Assembly (NCBI RefSeq): GCF_003992015.1
Contig: NZ_RQVK01000013.1
Coordinates: forward strand, 1 to 54,030
DNA from: Veillonella sp. VA137
Lineage (GTDB): Bacteria > Bacillota > Negativicutes > Veillonellales > Veillonellaceae
DNA length: 54,030 bases
Direction of reading: 5' to 3'
Positions 6,743 through 14,206 of this stretch are shown piece after piece. Position numbers and translations under genes: made by a program. The stretch's first letter is position 1; every line of letters starts with the position of its first letter. The notes beneath the pieces were generated by a model. It was not told the DNA's origin and made no database searches. It was given only the letters and a program-made list of their open reading frames with translations.

Positions 6743-7528
6743 ATGACGTATAATAATATTTTATTTACTATCGAAAATAATGTGGCTACCATCACATTTA
6801 ATCGTCCAGAAGTACAAAATGGTTTTAATGTGCCTATGTGCCAAGAAATTCTGGATGCTATCCGTGTGGTAAAGGAAACTGATGAGGCCCGTGTATTAGT
6901 CTTCAAAGCAGAAGGTAAGGTCTTTTCTGTAGGTGGTGACTTAACAGAAATGAAACGCGCTGTAGAAGAAGATGATACAGAGTCCTTGTTTGAGATTACT
7001 CACTTGGTGATGGAAATTTCTTTAGCTATGAAGCATTTACCAAAACCTGTTGTGATGTGTACCGACGGTGCTGTGGCAGGGGCGGCTTTCAATATGGTGT
7101 TGGCAGCAGATATGTGCGTGGCATCTACGAATAGTCGTTTTATTCAAGCTTTTGTCAATGTAGGCCTAGCACCTGATGCAGGTGGTATGTACTTGCTAAG
7201 TCGTGCGGTAGGCATCAACCGGGCTATGCAACTGGCTATGACAGGGGAAGCGGTAACAGCAGAAAAAGGTAAGGAATATGGCTTTGTCTATAAAGTGTGC
7301 GAGCCAGAGATTTTGGAACGTACCACGAATCGCTTAGTACAGCGATTGGCAAAAGGACCAGTTAATTCTTTCCGTGCTATGAAACAAATGATGTGGGCTA
7401 GTTTCTTCACAAACTTTGAGGAATATGCGGAATTAGAAGTGAAAATCCAAAACTCCTTAGGAGAAACAGAAGACTTCCGTGAAGGCGTGCGGGCTTTTGC
7501 TGAAGGAAGACGACCAAAATTTAAATAG
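6743..7528 (+). CDS. Enoyl-CoA hydratase/isomerase (crotonase) family protein
   Basis: 261 residues, the standard crotonase length. The two oxyanion-hole segments are seen: F-S-V-G-G-D-L (about 57-63) and D-G-A-V-A-G-A-A-F (about 110-118). In the catalytic loop, A-P-D-A-G-G (about 140-145) carries an Asp where hydratases have Glu. That pattern is typical of PaaG-type ring-opening or double-bond isomerases and enoyl-CoA isomerases rather than of hydratases, so isomerase activity is likelier than hydration; this is inference. No other fatty-acid or phenylacetate gene is near. It is probably co-transcribed with the PepSY gene and ends at a strong terminator. Confidence 0.75.
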   Translation: MTYNNILFTIENNVATITFNRPEVQNGFNVPMCQEILDAIRVVKETDEARVLVFKAEGKVFSVGGDLTEMKRAVEEDDTESLFEITHLVMEISLAMKHLPKPVVMCTDGAVAGAAFNMVLAADMCVASTNSRFIQAFVNVGLAPDAGGMYLLSRAVGINRAMQLAMTGEAVTAEKGKEYGFVYKVCEPEILERTTNRLVQRLAKGPVNSFRAMKQMMWASFFTNFEEYAELEVKIQNSLGETEDFREGVRAFAEGRRPKFK

Positions 7529-7550
7529 TGCATCTGATGATGTAAGTGTG

Positions 7551-7594
7551 AAAAGAGCTATTACGACAAAGTAGAGTCGATAATAGCTCTTTTA
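7551..7594 (+). terminator. Terminator after crotonase gene
   Basis: A 13-bp stem AAAAGAGCTATTA / TAATAGCTCTTTT with an 18-base loop and a T-rich end. Confidence 0.75.
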
Positions 7595-7684
7595 GTATTG
7601 AGGGATATGTATGTTTGTAGGAGATGATCTGAGTAGAGTGTATTCCTATACAAAACGAAAGACATAGTTCAAAAGTAGCGGAAT

Positions 7685-7714
7685 AAAAAAAGGACTCTCC
7701 TAGAGAAGAGTCCT
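7685..7714 (-). terminator. Terminator of guaC
   Basis: On the minus strand AGGACTCT / AGAGTCCT is followed by seven T residues, 14 bases past the guaC stop codon. Confidence 0.85.
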
Positions 7715-7727
7715 CGCATATATGTGA

Positions 7728-8714
7728 TTAACGGTCGCCGTTAAAAATAGAGTTTTTAACGATTACGTAGTCAACTTTTTTGATCGCTTGTAGTGTAGTA
7801 CCACCAGCGTAGGAGATAGAAGATTGTAAATCTTGTTCCATTTCAGTCAATGTATCGAAGATACTGCCTTTGGACTGAATTGTGATTTTTTTGCCTTCTA
7901 CATTTTTGCGTTCCCCTTTTTGGTGTTCAGAAGCACTGCCGAAGTATTCTTTATATGTAACGCCATCGATAGTTATTTCTTTACCTGGGGATTCGATATG
8001 ACCAGCGAATAAAGAGCCAATCATGACAAAGGAAGCGCCGAAGCGAATAGATTTTGCAATGTCCCCGTGGTCACGGATACCGCCGTCAGCGATGATAGGT
8101 TTTGTAGCCGCTTTGGCACACCAACGAACAGCGGACAATTGCCAACCACCAGTACCAAAACCAGTTTTTAGTTTTGTGATACATACTTTACCAGGTCCGA
8201 TACCTACTTTGGTAGCATCAGCACCAGCATTTTCTAGTTCACGAACTGCTTCTGGTGTACCTACGTTACCAGCGATAACGAAGCTTTCAGGAAGTTCACG
8301 TTTAATGTGTTGAATCATGTTGATAACGCTGTTGGAATGACCGTGAGCGATATCGATGGTAATATATTCTGGGCATAGATTTGCTTCTTTTAATTCCTTC
8401 ACGAATGTAAATTCCTCTGGTTTTACACCGATGGAAATAGATGCAAATAAACCTGCCTCATGCATGTCTTTTACAAAAGCCAAACGTTTTTCAGGTTGGA
8501 AGCGGTGCATGATATAGAAGTAGTTTTTAGCAGCTAATTCTTTGGCTAACTTTTCATCGATGATAGTTTGCATATTAGCTGGCACAATTGGTAAACGGAA
8601 CGTACGATTTCCCAGTTTCACAGTTGTGTCACATTCGCTACGGCTAGATACGATACACTTGTTCGGTATCAATTGCACGTCTTCATAATCGAAAATGTTT
8701 GTAGTATTGATCAT
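7728..8714 (-). CDS. guaC: GMP reductase
   Basis: 328 residues, IMPDH/GMPR TIM-barrel family without CBS domains. The catalytic loop [12 protein letters not shown] holds Cys178, and the N-terminus [11 protein letters not shown] plus the D-G-G-I-R-D-H-G-D segment are those of the GuaC2 type found in Firmicutes. It converts GMP to IMP with NADPH, releasing ammonia, and so balances purine nucleotides during salvage. GGGGG lies 9 bases before the ATG. A strong promoter (-10 at 8768-8773, -35 at 8791-8796) and a short leader with a 7-bp hairpin (8744-8762) precede it. I see no purine riboswitch core in that leader. Confidence 0.92.
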   Translation of the reverse strand: MINTTNIFDYEDVQLIPNKCIVSSRSECDTTVKLGNRTFRLPIVPANMQTIIDEKLAKELAAKNYFYIMHRFQPEKRLAFVKDMHEAGLFASISIGVKPEEFTFVKELKEANLCPEYITIDIAHGHSNSVINMIQHIKRELPESFVIAGNVGTPEAVRELENAGADATKVGIGPGKVCITKLKTGFGTGGWQLSAVRWCAKAATKPIIADGGIRDHGDIAKSIRFGASFVMIGSLFAGHIESPGKEITIDGVTYKEYFGSASEHQKGERKNVEGKKITIQSKGSIFDTLTEMEQDLQSSISYAGGTTLQAIKKVDYVIVKNSIFNGDR

Positions 8715-8767
8715 TATTTGTTGCCCCCTAAATAGACAGAATTAGGATTACGACATAATCCTTATCT

Positions 8768-8796
8768 ATTATACATAAGACCTCTTATCTTGGCAA
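8768..8796 (-). promoter_or_regulatory. Promoter of guaC
   Basis: Reading the minus strand: TTGCCA (8791-8796), a 17-base spacer and TATAAT (8768-8773). A small hairpin AGGATTA / TAATCCT lies just downstream in the leader. Confidence 0.8.
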
Positions 8797-8972
8797 CAAG
8801 GAGACGGATATACTTAGTCATCTTTGATATGCTAATTTGTACTAGGGCAATACCGTGTTTTGTGAAAAAACATATAGATAAAAATAGATTAAAAGTGATA
8901 CAATATAAGGAATAAATAAAAGTAATTTGATAATGCATTTCAATGTATCATAGTGTGAAAAGGAGATAAGAT

Positions 8973-9527
8973 ATGAGTTATACAAGTTCAAGCAAAACAA
9001 AAATGTTAGTAGAAGGCGGTCTAGTCATCGCTATGGCTCAAATTTTAAGTATGTATGTCATCTATCAAATGCCACAAGGTGGCGCTGTGAAAGCAGCTAA
9101 CTTGGTGCCATTGTTAATTTATGCCTATCGTTGGGGTGGTCGTGCAGGCATCTTAACTGGTATTGCCTATGGAATTATTCACTTCCTATTGGGATTTAAA
9201 TTTTCGATTCATTATATGAGCATCGTATTGGACTATATCTTAGCCTATGGTGCCATTGGTATTGCCGGTTTCTTCGGCGGTTCTGGTACAGTGAAAGCTT
9301 TCTTCGGGGCTATCTATGCGATTTTAACACGCTTCGCTATGTCTGCCATTAGCGGTGTGGTCGTATTTGGGTCTTATGCACCAGAGGGAACAAGCCCTTG
9401 GATTTACTCTTTAACGTATAATGCAACATATATGTTGCCAGACATGGTGATTAATTTAGTGGTATTAGCGTTGTTATATGTGCCAGTGATGCGTGGATTA
9501 GGTCGTGTGACACCGACTCATAAATAA
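8973..9527 (+). CDS. thiT: Energy-coupled thiamine transporter S component ThiT
   Basis: 184 residues with six hydrophobic segments, the ThiT size. The P-Q-G-G loop after helix 1, the R-W-G-x-x-x-G segment, the L-D-Y-x-L-A-Y-G-x-x-G-x-x-G helix and the S-L-T-Y-N-x-x-Y-M-L-P end match ThiT, the thiamine-binding membrane subunit that works with the shared ECF EcfA/EcfA'/EcfT module. No ECF module genes are nearby, consistent with a group II ECF system. AAGGAG lies 7 bases before the ATG. Upstream I see no C-T-G-A-G-A core of a TPP riboswitch, which often controls this gene. Confidence 0.88.
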   Translation: MSYTSSSKTKMLVEGGLVIAMAQILSMYVIYQMPQGGAVKAANLVPLLIYAYRWGGRAGILTGIAYGIIHFLLGFKFSIHYMSIVLDYILAYGAIGIAGFFGGSGTVKAFFGAIYAILTRFAMSAISGVVVFGSYAPEGTSPWIYSLTYNATYMLPDMVINLVVLALLYVPVMRGLGRVTPTHK

Positions 9528-9553
9528 GAAAGCATCTAGGACAGGAGATATAT

Positions 9554-10699
9554 ATGATTTCTGAATTAGGAATTATTGTGTTAGCGGGTGGACTTAGCAC
9601 TCGTATGGGAACAGATAAGACGAGATTGCCTTGGGGTAGCACAACTTTGTTAGGGGAAATGCTCCGCAAGGCGGTCCTTACAGAATGTGGAGAGATTTTA
9701 GTTTCCATCAATCGAGAATTAGAAGAGTCAGAGGCACATATTATTGAAGAAGCTCGTTCCTTTGGGCGAGATATTCAATTAGTGCCAGATGCGATTGCTA
9801 TGAAAGGTCCTTTGAGTGGATTGCAGTCAGCCCTTTCAATAGGTACCCGAGAAGCCTATATCGTAGTATCTGCAGACATGCCATGGTTTTCCTTTCACTG
9901 GTTGCCATCTTGGGAAGTACACATAGATTCATTTTTGCAAGGCGAATTATTAGCTATGGTCCCTTATGTAGGACTGCAAGAGTACGAACCTTTGGCAGCT
10001 ATTTATAAACGGTCTGTACTAGATACGATTCAAGAGGCTTTAGAGGGCGAAGATGTATCTATGCATGGCATCTTAGAGAAGATTCCTTATATGGAAATGG
10101 ACATGATTGAGGAAGCAGAGCTATATAGCAATGTGAATACTCGCTTATCTTATAAATTGGCGAAAGCGAAGGCGGTCAATCGGGATCGGTCTGTACCGAT
10201 TGTGACCATTAGTGCGAGCCAATCTAAATCTGGTAAAACAACGGTGGCTGCGGCGTTGATTCATCAGCTTTCACAACGAGGCATTGTGGTGGGCATGGTG
10301 AAAAGCGATGGTCATGGATTTTCCATGGATAAGGAAGATACTGATACATGGAAGGCTAGCCAAGCTGGAGCGAAGGCGGTGGCGATAGCTGGACCTAATG
10401 GATATGCGATGGTGGTACATGGTGAAAGTATGCAACGTCAACAACAATTAATTCGTTTGGCCAATGAGATGCCAGTAGATTTGGTGCTTTTAGAAAGTAG
10501 AAGTCATGGGGTGGCACCGATTATTGAGGTAGTCCGTGCCAACCATAATGATACACGGTTACCACAATTAGAGGATATTGTGGCCGTAGTTACAGATATA
10601 GATGATACATTAGAAGGAAATACGATCTGCGAGCAATTCAGTTTCAGTGAAGAAGATATGGAACGCTTAGCAGATTGGATTGTAAAGGAGTTGTTATAA
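9554..10699 (+). CDS. mobA: MobA-MobB fusion, molybdenum cofactor guanylyltransferase
   Basis: 381 residues in two parts. Residues 1-~195 are MobA: nucleotide-binding L-A-G-G-L-S-T-R-M-G-x-D-K (about 11-23) and a P-L-S-G-L-Q segment. It links GMP to molybdopterin to make the MGD form of the cofactor. Residues ~212-381 are MobB: Walker A A-S-Q-S-K-S-G-K-T-T (about 220-229) and a G-x-V-K-S-D-G-H-G segment; MobB is a GTPase thought to assist cofactor delivery. In E. coli these are separate proteins. The frame overlaps the moeA start by one base (TAATG), so translation is coupled. It points to at least one MGD-dependent enzyme in this organism. Confidence 0.88.
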   Translation: MISELGIIVLAGGLSTRMGTDKTRLPWGSTTLLGEMLRKAVLTECGEILVSINRELEESEAHIIEEARSFGRDIQLVPDAIAMKGPLSGLQSALSIGTREAYIVVSADMPWFSFHWLPSWEVHIDSFLQGELLAMVPYVGLQEYEPLAAIYKRSVLDTIQEALEGEDVSMHGILEKIPYMEMDMIEEAELYSNVNTRLSYKLAKAKAVNRDRSVPIVTISASQSKSGKTTVAAALIHQLSQRGIVVGMVKSDGHGFSMDKEDTDTWKASQAGAKAVAIAGPNGYAMVVHGESMQRQQQLIRLANEMPVDLVLLESRSHGVAPIIEVVRANHNDTRLPQLEDIVAVVTDIDDTLEGNTICEQFSFSEEDMERLADWIVKELL

Positions 10700-11937
10700 T
10701 GCAAGTAGTAAGCGTAGAAGAAGGCTTGCAACTAGTGGAATCTCCTTTTATAGATAGTGAGTATAGGGTAGAGGTAGAATCTGTACCAATTGGACAGGCC
10801 TATGGCAGAGTACTGGGTACAACGGCTTTAGCACAGATGAACTATCCTCCTTTTAGAAAATCTGCAATGGATGGCATTGCGATTCGATATACGCCAGATA
10901 CAAGGACCTATCGGATAGTAGATACCATTGGAGCAGGAGAGGTCTTTCAGGGGCAATTGGCACTTGGTGAAGGGATTCAAATTATGACAGGCGCCATGGT
11001 ACCAAGCACAGCAGATACGGTAGTAGTAAAAGAGGCGCTAACTTGGATTCAAGAGTCAGAAGTAACGGTGCCTAGTCGAATCGAAGTGGGTCAACATATT
11101 ATCCTCGAAGGGGAAGATATACAAATTGGTCAAGAATTATTACCTGCCGGTACTGTGTTGGAAGCAGAACAAGTAGGAATCTTAGCTGGGCAAGGATATA
11201 GTGAAGTATCCGTATATCGCAAACCGAGAGTGATTGTGTTAACCACAGGTCGTGAAGTGCAAGATCCGACAGAGCCACTTCGAGAAGGTCATATTTATAA
11301 CTCTAATCGATATTTATTAGAAGGAACGTTGCATACTCTAGGTGTTGATGTGGTAGGAGTAGCCCATCTATCGGATGCACCGGGTACAGTAGATGATAAT
11401 ATTGTTACTGTACAACATATGCTAGATACATTGGGACCGGTAGATATGATTATCAGCACCGGAGGGGTATCCGTAGGAGACTATGATACCATGCCAGAAT
11501 TATATGAACGATTAGGAGCTAATACCTTGTATCGACGATTGCATATGCGACCAGGTGCGGCATCTTTTGGTGGTATCATTGCTACTGAGGGGCATATTAC
11601 ATGGTGCATGGGCTTATCTGGGAATCCTACGGCAGCGATGAATCAGTTCTATTTGCTGGTGTTGCCTGTATTAGAGCGGTTATCTGGACGGGCAGTTATG
11701 ACTAGCTGGATAGAATGTCACCTAGGTGAAGTTGTAGATAGAAAATATCCTCTTGACCGTTATTATCAAGGGCATATTAGATACGAAGCAGGGTCCTGCT
11801 GGGCATACCCTAACTTAGGGATGACATCGGGAGGTTTAAAATCTTTAGCTGTAGCTAATGGTTTAATTAAAATCCCAGGTAATAGTGATCGCTTAGAGAT
11901 AGGGACATTAGTGAAAGTGTTACCTTTTACTCGATAA
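10699..11937 (+). CDS. moeA: Molybdopterin molybdenumtransferase MoeA
   Basis: 412 residues. Conserved MoeA blocks in order: P-P-F-x-K-S-A-M-D-G (about 51-60), T-G-A-M-V-P (about 101-106), I-x-S-T-G-G-V-S-V-G-D-Y-D (the MoCF_biosynth domain, about 254-266) and L-S-G-N-P-T-A-A (about 309-316). It inserts molybdate into adenylylated molybdopterin. The ATG at 10699 overlaps the mobAB stop and is preceded by AAGGAG; a longer frame from 10675 lies inside mobAB and lacks a ribosome site. Together with the fusion upstream it covers the last steps of cofactor assembly; the moaA-moaE and mog genes are elsewhere. Confidence 0.92.
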   Translation: MQVVSVEEGLQLVESPFIDSEYRVEVESVPIGQAYGRVLGTTALAQMNYPPFRKSAMDGIAIRYTPDTRTYRIVDTIGAGEVFQGQLALGEGIQIMTGAMVPSTADTVVVKEALTWIQESEVTVPSRIEVGQHIILEGEDIQIGQELLPAGTVLEAEQVGILAGQGYSEVSVYRKPRVIVLTTGREVQDPTEPLREGHIYNSNRYLLEGTLHTLGVDVVGVAHLSDAPGTVDDNIVTVQHMLDTLGPVDMIISTGGVSVGDYDTMPELYERLGANTLYRRLHMRPGAASFGGIIATEGHITWCMGLSGNPTAAMNQFYLLVLPVLERLSGRAVMTSWIECHLGEVVDRKYPLDRYYQGHIRYEAGSCWAYPNLGMTSGGLKSLAVANGLIKIPGNSDRLEIGTLVKVLPFTR

Positions 11938-11991
11938 AAGGAATAAAGAAACAAAAATGTGAATAAATACCCTGTTTTATGGGTGTTAATC

Positions 11992-12020
11992 TTGTAGGAT
12001 TAGAAAAAATCTGTTATAAT
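11992..12020 (+). promoter_or_regulatory. Promoter of first symporter gene
   Basis: TTGTAG (11992-11997), a 17-base spacer and TATAAT (12015-12020), followed at the expected start point by the palindrome ATTCTATAGAAT. The second symporter has a near-identical arrangement. Confidence 0.8.
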
Positions 12021-12051
12021 AATTCTATAGAATTTTATAAGTAAGGTCTAC

Positions 12052-12089
12052 AAAGAGACACATCGTATACGTACCCTGTGCCTCTTTTT
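12052..12089 (+). terminator. Leader terminator (attenuator) of first symporter
   Basis: AAAGAG-x-CACA / TGTG-x-CTCTTTTT forms a terminator-like hairpin with a T run, about 30 bases after the start point and before the gene. The same hairpin type sits in the second symporter's leader (14122-14160), so conditional read-through is likely. Confidence 0.65.
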
Positions 12090-12131
12090 GTATGGCTTTT
12101 AACGGGTAGTATTTATGAAAAAGGAGATTTT

Positions 12132-13445
12132 ATGGCAGTACTAAAAAAATTTGGCTTATCTGGTTGGATTGTCATTGGCCTATTAGCGGGCGTACTAGTA
12201 GGTTCGGTAGCACCAGATTTTGCAAAACAATTAAAACCATTAGGCGATGTATTTATTCGTATGATTAAAATGATCGTAGTACCATTGATTTTTAGTTCCC
12301 TTGTAATGGGTATCGCTGGTACAGGTGACTTTAAGAAATTAGGGCGTTTAGGGGGCAAAGCCATTTTATGGTTTGAAATTGCCACTACGATTGCATTATT
12401 TGTAGGTTTATTTGTGGTTAACGTATTTGAACCGGGCGTAGGAGTGAACCTAACAGCTACTGGTAATGCCGTAGACATTGCTAATAAAGCGGCTGCGAAA
12501 GGCGAGATGGATCATATCCAAATGTTGGTAAACATCATTCCAACGAATATCGTGGATGCTATGGCTCGTGGTGATATGTTGCAAATTATCTTCTTTAGCT
12601 GTATGTTTGCTATTGCAGCAGCAAGTATTGGTAAAGAAGGTAAACAAATTGTTGAACTTTCCAAAGACTTGGCACATATCATGTTCAAAGTAACACACTA
12701 TGTGATGTATGTGTCTCCTATCGGTATCTTTGGTGCTATTGCATACACAGTAGGAAATTTTGGCTTGGGTATGTTAGTGCCGTTGATGAAGTTAGTATTC
12801 ACGTTATACGGTGGCTTGGCATTATTCTTAATCCTTATTATTGCTATCGGTTCTTTCTTTACAAAAGTAAACTTGTTTAAATTAGGTAAAGTGTTGAAAG
12901 AGCCAATTGTGTTAGCATTCTCTACAGCAGCGTCTGAAGCAGCATTACCAATTGCGATGGAAAAATTGAAAAAGGTAGGTATTCCTAACCAAGTTGTAAG
13001 TTTTGTGTTGCCTTTGGGATATACATTTAACTTGGATGGATCCACATTGTACTCCTCTTTGGCAGTTGTATTTATTTCTCAAGTGTATGGCGTACCATTC
13101 CCGTTAGAACAACAATTATTGATGGTCTTAACATTGATGTTGTCCACGAAAGGGATTGCCGCAGTACCAGGAGCATCCTTGATTGTTATTGCCGGGACGG
13201 CAGCGGCTTTTGGCTTGCCGGTAGAAGGCTTAGCGTTAATTCTTGGTGTAGATCGTATCTTAGATATGGCTCGTACTGTATGTAACCTATCTGGTAACTG
13301 TTTAGCAGCAGCCATTGTAGGTCGTTGGGAAAACGAAGTATCTGCAGAGCGATTAACAGAGTTAATCGAAAATCCATTGACGGATGAAGAAGTAGAAGCG
13401 TTAGAACAAGCAAGCTTTGAACACGTTGGCGAACAACACGCATAA
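12132..13445 (+). CDS. Dicarboxylate/amino acid:cation symporter (DAACS), paralogue 1
   Basis: 437 residues, GltP/DctA family with eight membrane helices and two re-entrant hairpins. HP1 motif S-T-A-A-S-E-A-A-L-P (264-273), helix 7 motif N-L-D-G-S-T (300-305) and helix 8 motif D-M-A-R-T-V-C-N-L-S-G-N (378-389) are seen. The final Asn replaces the Asp that helps bind sodium in archaeal GltPh; DctA proteins also carry Asn there, so substrate and coupling ion (C4-dicarboxylate, Glu/Asp, H+ or Na+) cannot be decided. The start is the ATG at 12132 behind AAGGAG; the longer open frame begins inside the leader terminator. A close paralogue follows 760 bases later. Confidence 0.88.
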   Translation: MAVLKKFGLSGWIVIGLLAGVLVGSVAPDFAKQLKPLGDVFIRMIKMIVVPLIFSSLVMGIAGTGDFKKLGRLGGKAILWFEIATTIALFVGLFVVNVFEPGVGVNLTATGNAVDIANKAAAKGEMDHIQMLVNIIPTNIVDAMARGDMLQIIFFSCMFAIAAASIGKEGKQIVELSKDLAHIMFKVTHYVMYVSPIGIFGAIAYTVGNFGLGMLVPLMKLVFTLYGGLALFLILIIAIGSFFTKVNLFKLGKVLKEPIVLAFSTAASEAALPIAMEKLKKVGIPNQVVSFVLPLGYTFNLDGSTLYSSLAVVFISQVYGVPFPLEQQLLMVLTLMLSTKGIAAVPGASLIVIAGTAAAFGLPVEGLALILGVDRILDMARTVCNLSGNCLAAAIVGRWENEVSAERLTELIENPLTDEEVEALEQASFEHVGEQHA

Positions 13446-13512
13446 TGAGTTTTGCTGATAGCATTGAAATAGTATATAAGGGGTTGTAACAAAATAGCTC
13501 CCAATAAAACAG

Positions 13513-13556
13513 AGGAAAGTTGATCAAAAAGTATCAACTTTCCTTTGTTTTTTATA
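13513..13556 (+). terminator. Terminator of first symporter
   Basis: A 12-bp stem AGGAAAGTTGAT / ATCAACTTTCCT with an 8-base loop and a TTTGTTTTTT tail. Confidence 0.85.
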
Positions 13557-13700
13557 TTTTATAAGCAAATATAAATATGTACATTTTGTTACAGACCCTT
13601 TTGACGTATCGTGATAGTAGATTATATAGTTACGTGTAAGGAAATAGGGAGGTAGAAAGGTCCTGGGAAGGGGGGATAAAAAAGTAAGCCGGACAAGAAA

Positions 13701-13737
13701 AAATACCATGACCATCTTTTAGATGTTCATGGTATTT
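13701..13737. other. Stable intergenic hairpin between the symporters
   Basis: AAATACCATGA-x-CATCT pairs with AGATG-x-TCATGGTATTT around a TTT loop; flanking A and T runs let it act as a terminator on either strand. It is followed by another inverted repeat CTTTAGGTC / GACCTAAAG (13750-13758 with 13784-13792) and by CGACATA / TATGTCG (about 13820 and 13861). No credible gene lies in this 760-base stretch, so it may encode a structured RNA or be a repeat-rich spacer. Confidence 0.45.
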
Positions 13738-14062
13738 GTTGATAGAGTTCTTTAGGTCGACTGTAGGGAAGAGTAGAGGAGAAGACCTAAAGATGTGAAT
13801 GAAGGATGTATATTTGTGCACGACATACCGTAGAGGTAGCATGGTAGAGGTAGCTGGTTATGTCGCATACATATATTATGAGGCCCTATAAAGGAGTTGA
13901 GGAGTTTATAATATACGTACATCACTTCACAAGAAAGAGAGTATCAAAGTGTTGTTACTCTTTATGTGTAGTATAAACTAGAAACGTCAAAAGAATGTCA
14001 AAATTAAAAAGTTTTTATAAAATTTTTTTGAAAAAATATTTTTGTATCCACTAATTGTACTA

Positions 14063-14091
14063 TTGTATCTCTGTAAAGGATTTGTTATAAT
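14063..14091 (+). promoter_or_regulatory. Promoter of second symporter gene
   Basis: TTGTAT (14063-14068), a 17-base spacer and TATAAT (14086-14091), again followed by CTATAGAATTTTA as in the first symporter's promoter. Confidence 0.8.
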
Positions 14092-14121
14092 ACACTCTAT
14101 AGAATTTTAGGATAGGTTCTG

Positions 14122-14160
14122 AAAGAGACATTCTGTACTTGTACACCATCGCCTCTTTTT
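14122..14160 (+). terminator. Leader terminator (attenuator) of second symporter
   Basis: AAAGAG...CTCTTTTT hairpin with a T run, 31 bases after the -10 box, positioned as in the first symporter (12052-12089). The preceding AGGT-x-CT is also shared. Confidence 0.65.
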
Positions 14161-14206
14161 ATATAACCTAAGCAAGTATTGGTATGTAAAAAGGAGATTC
14201 TATACT

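Noticed and set aside
8797-8972. TPP riboswitch before thiT
   Set aside because: I looked for the C-T-G-A-G-A and downstream conserved cores and found neither; a covariance search would settle it.
13630-13842. 70-residue minus-strand frame between symporters
   Set aside because: It spans two inverted repeats, has no good ribosome site and its sequence looks random.
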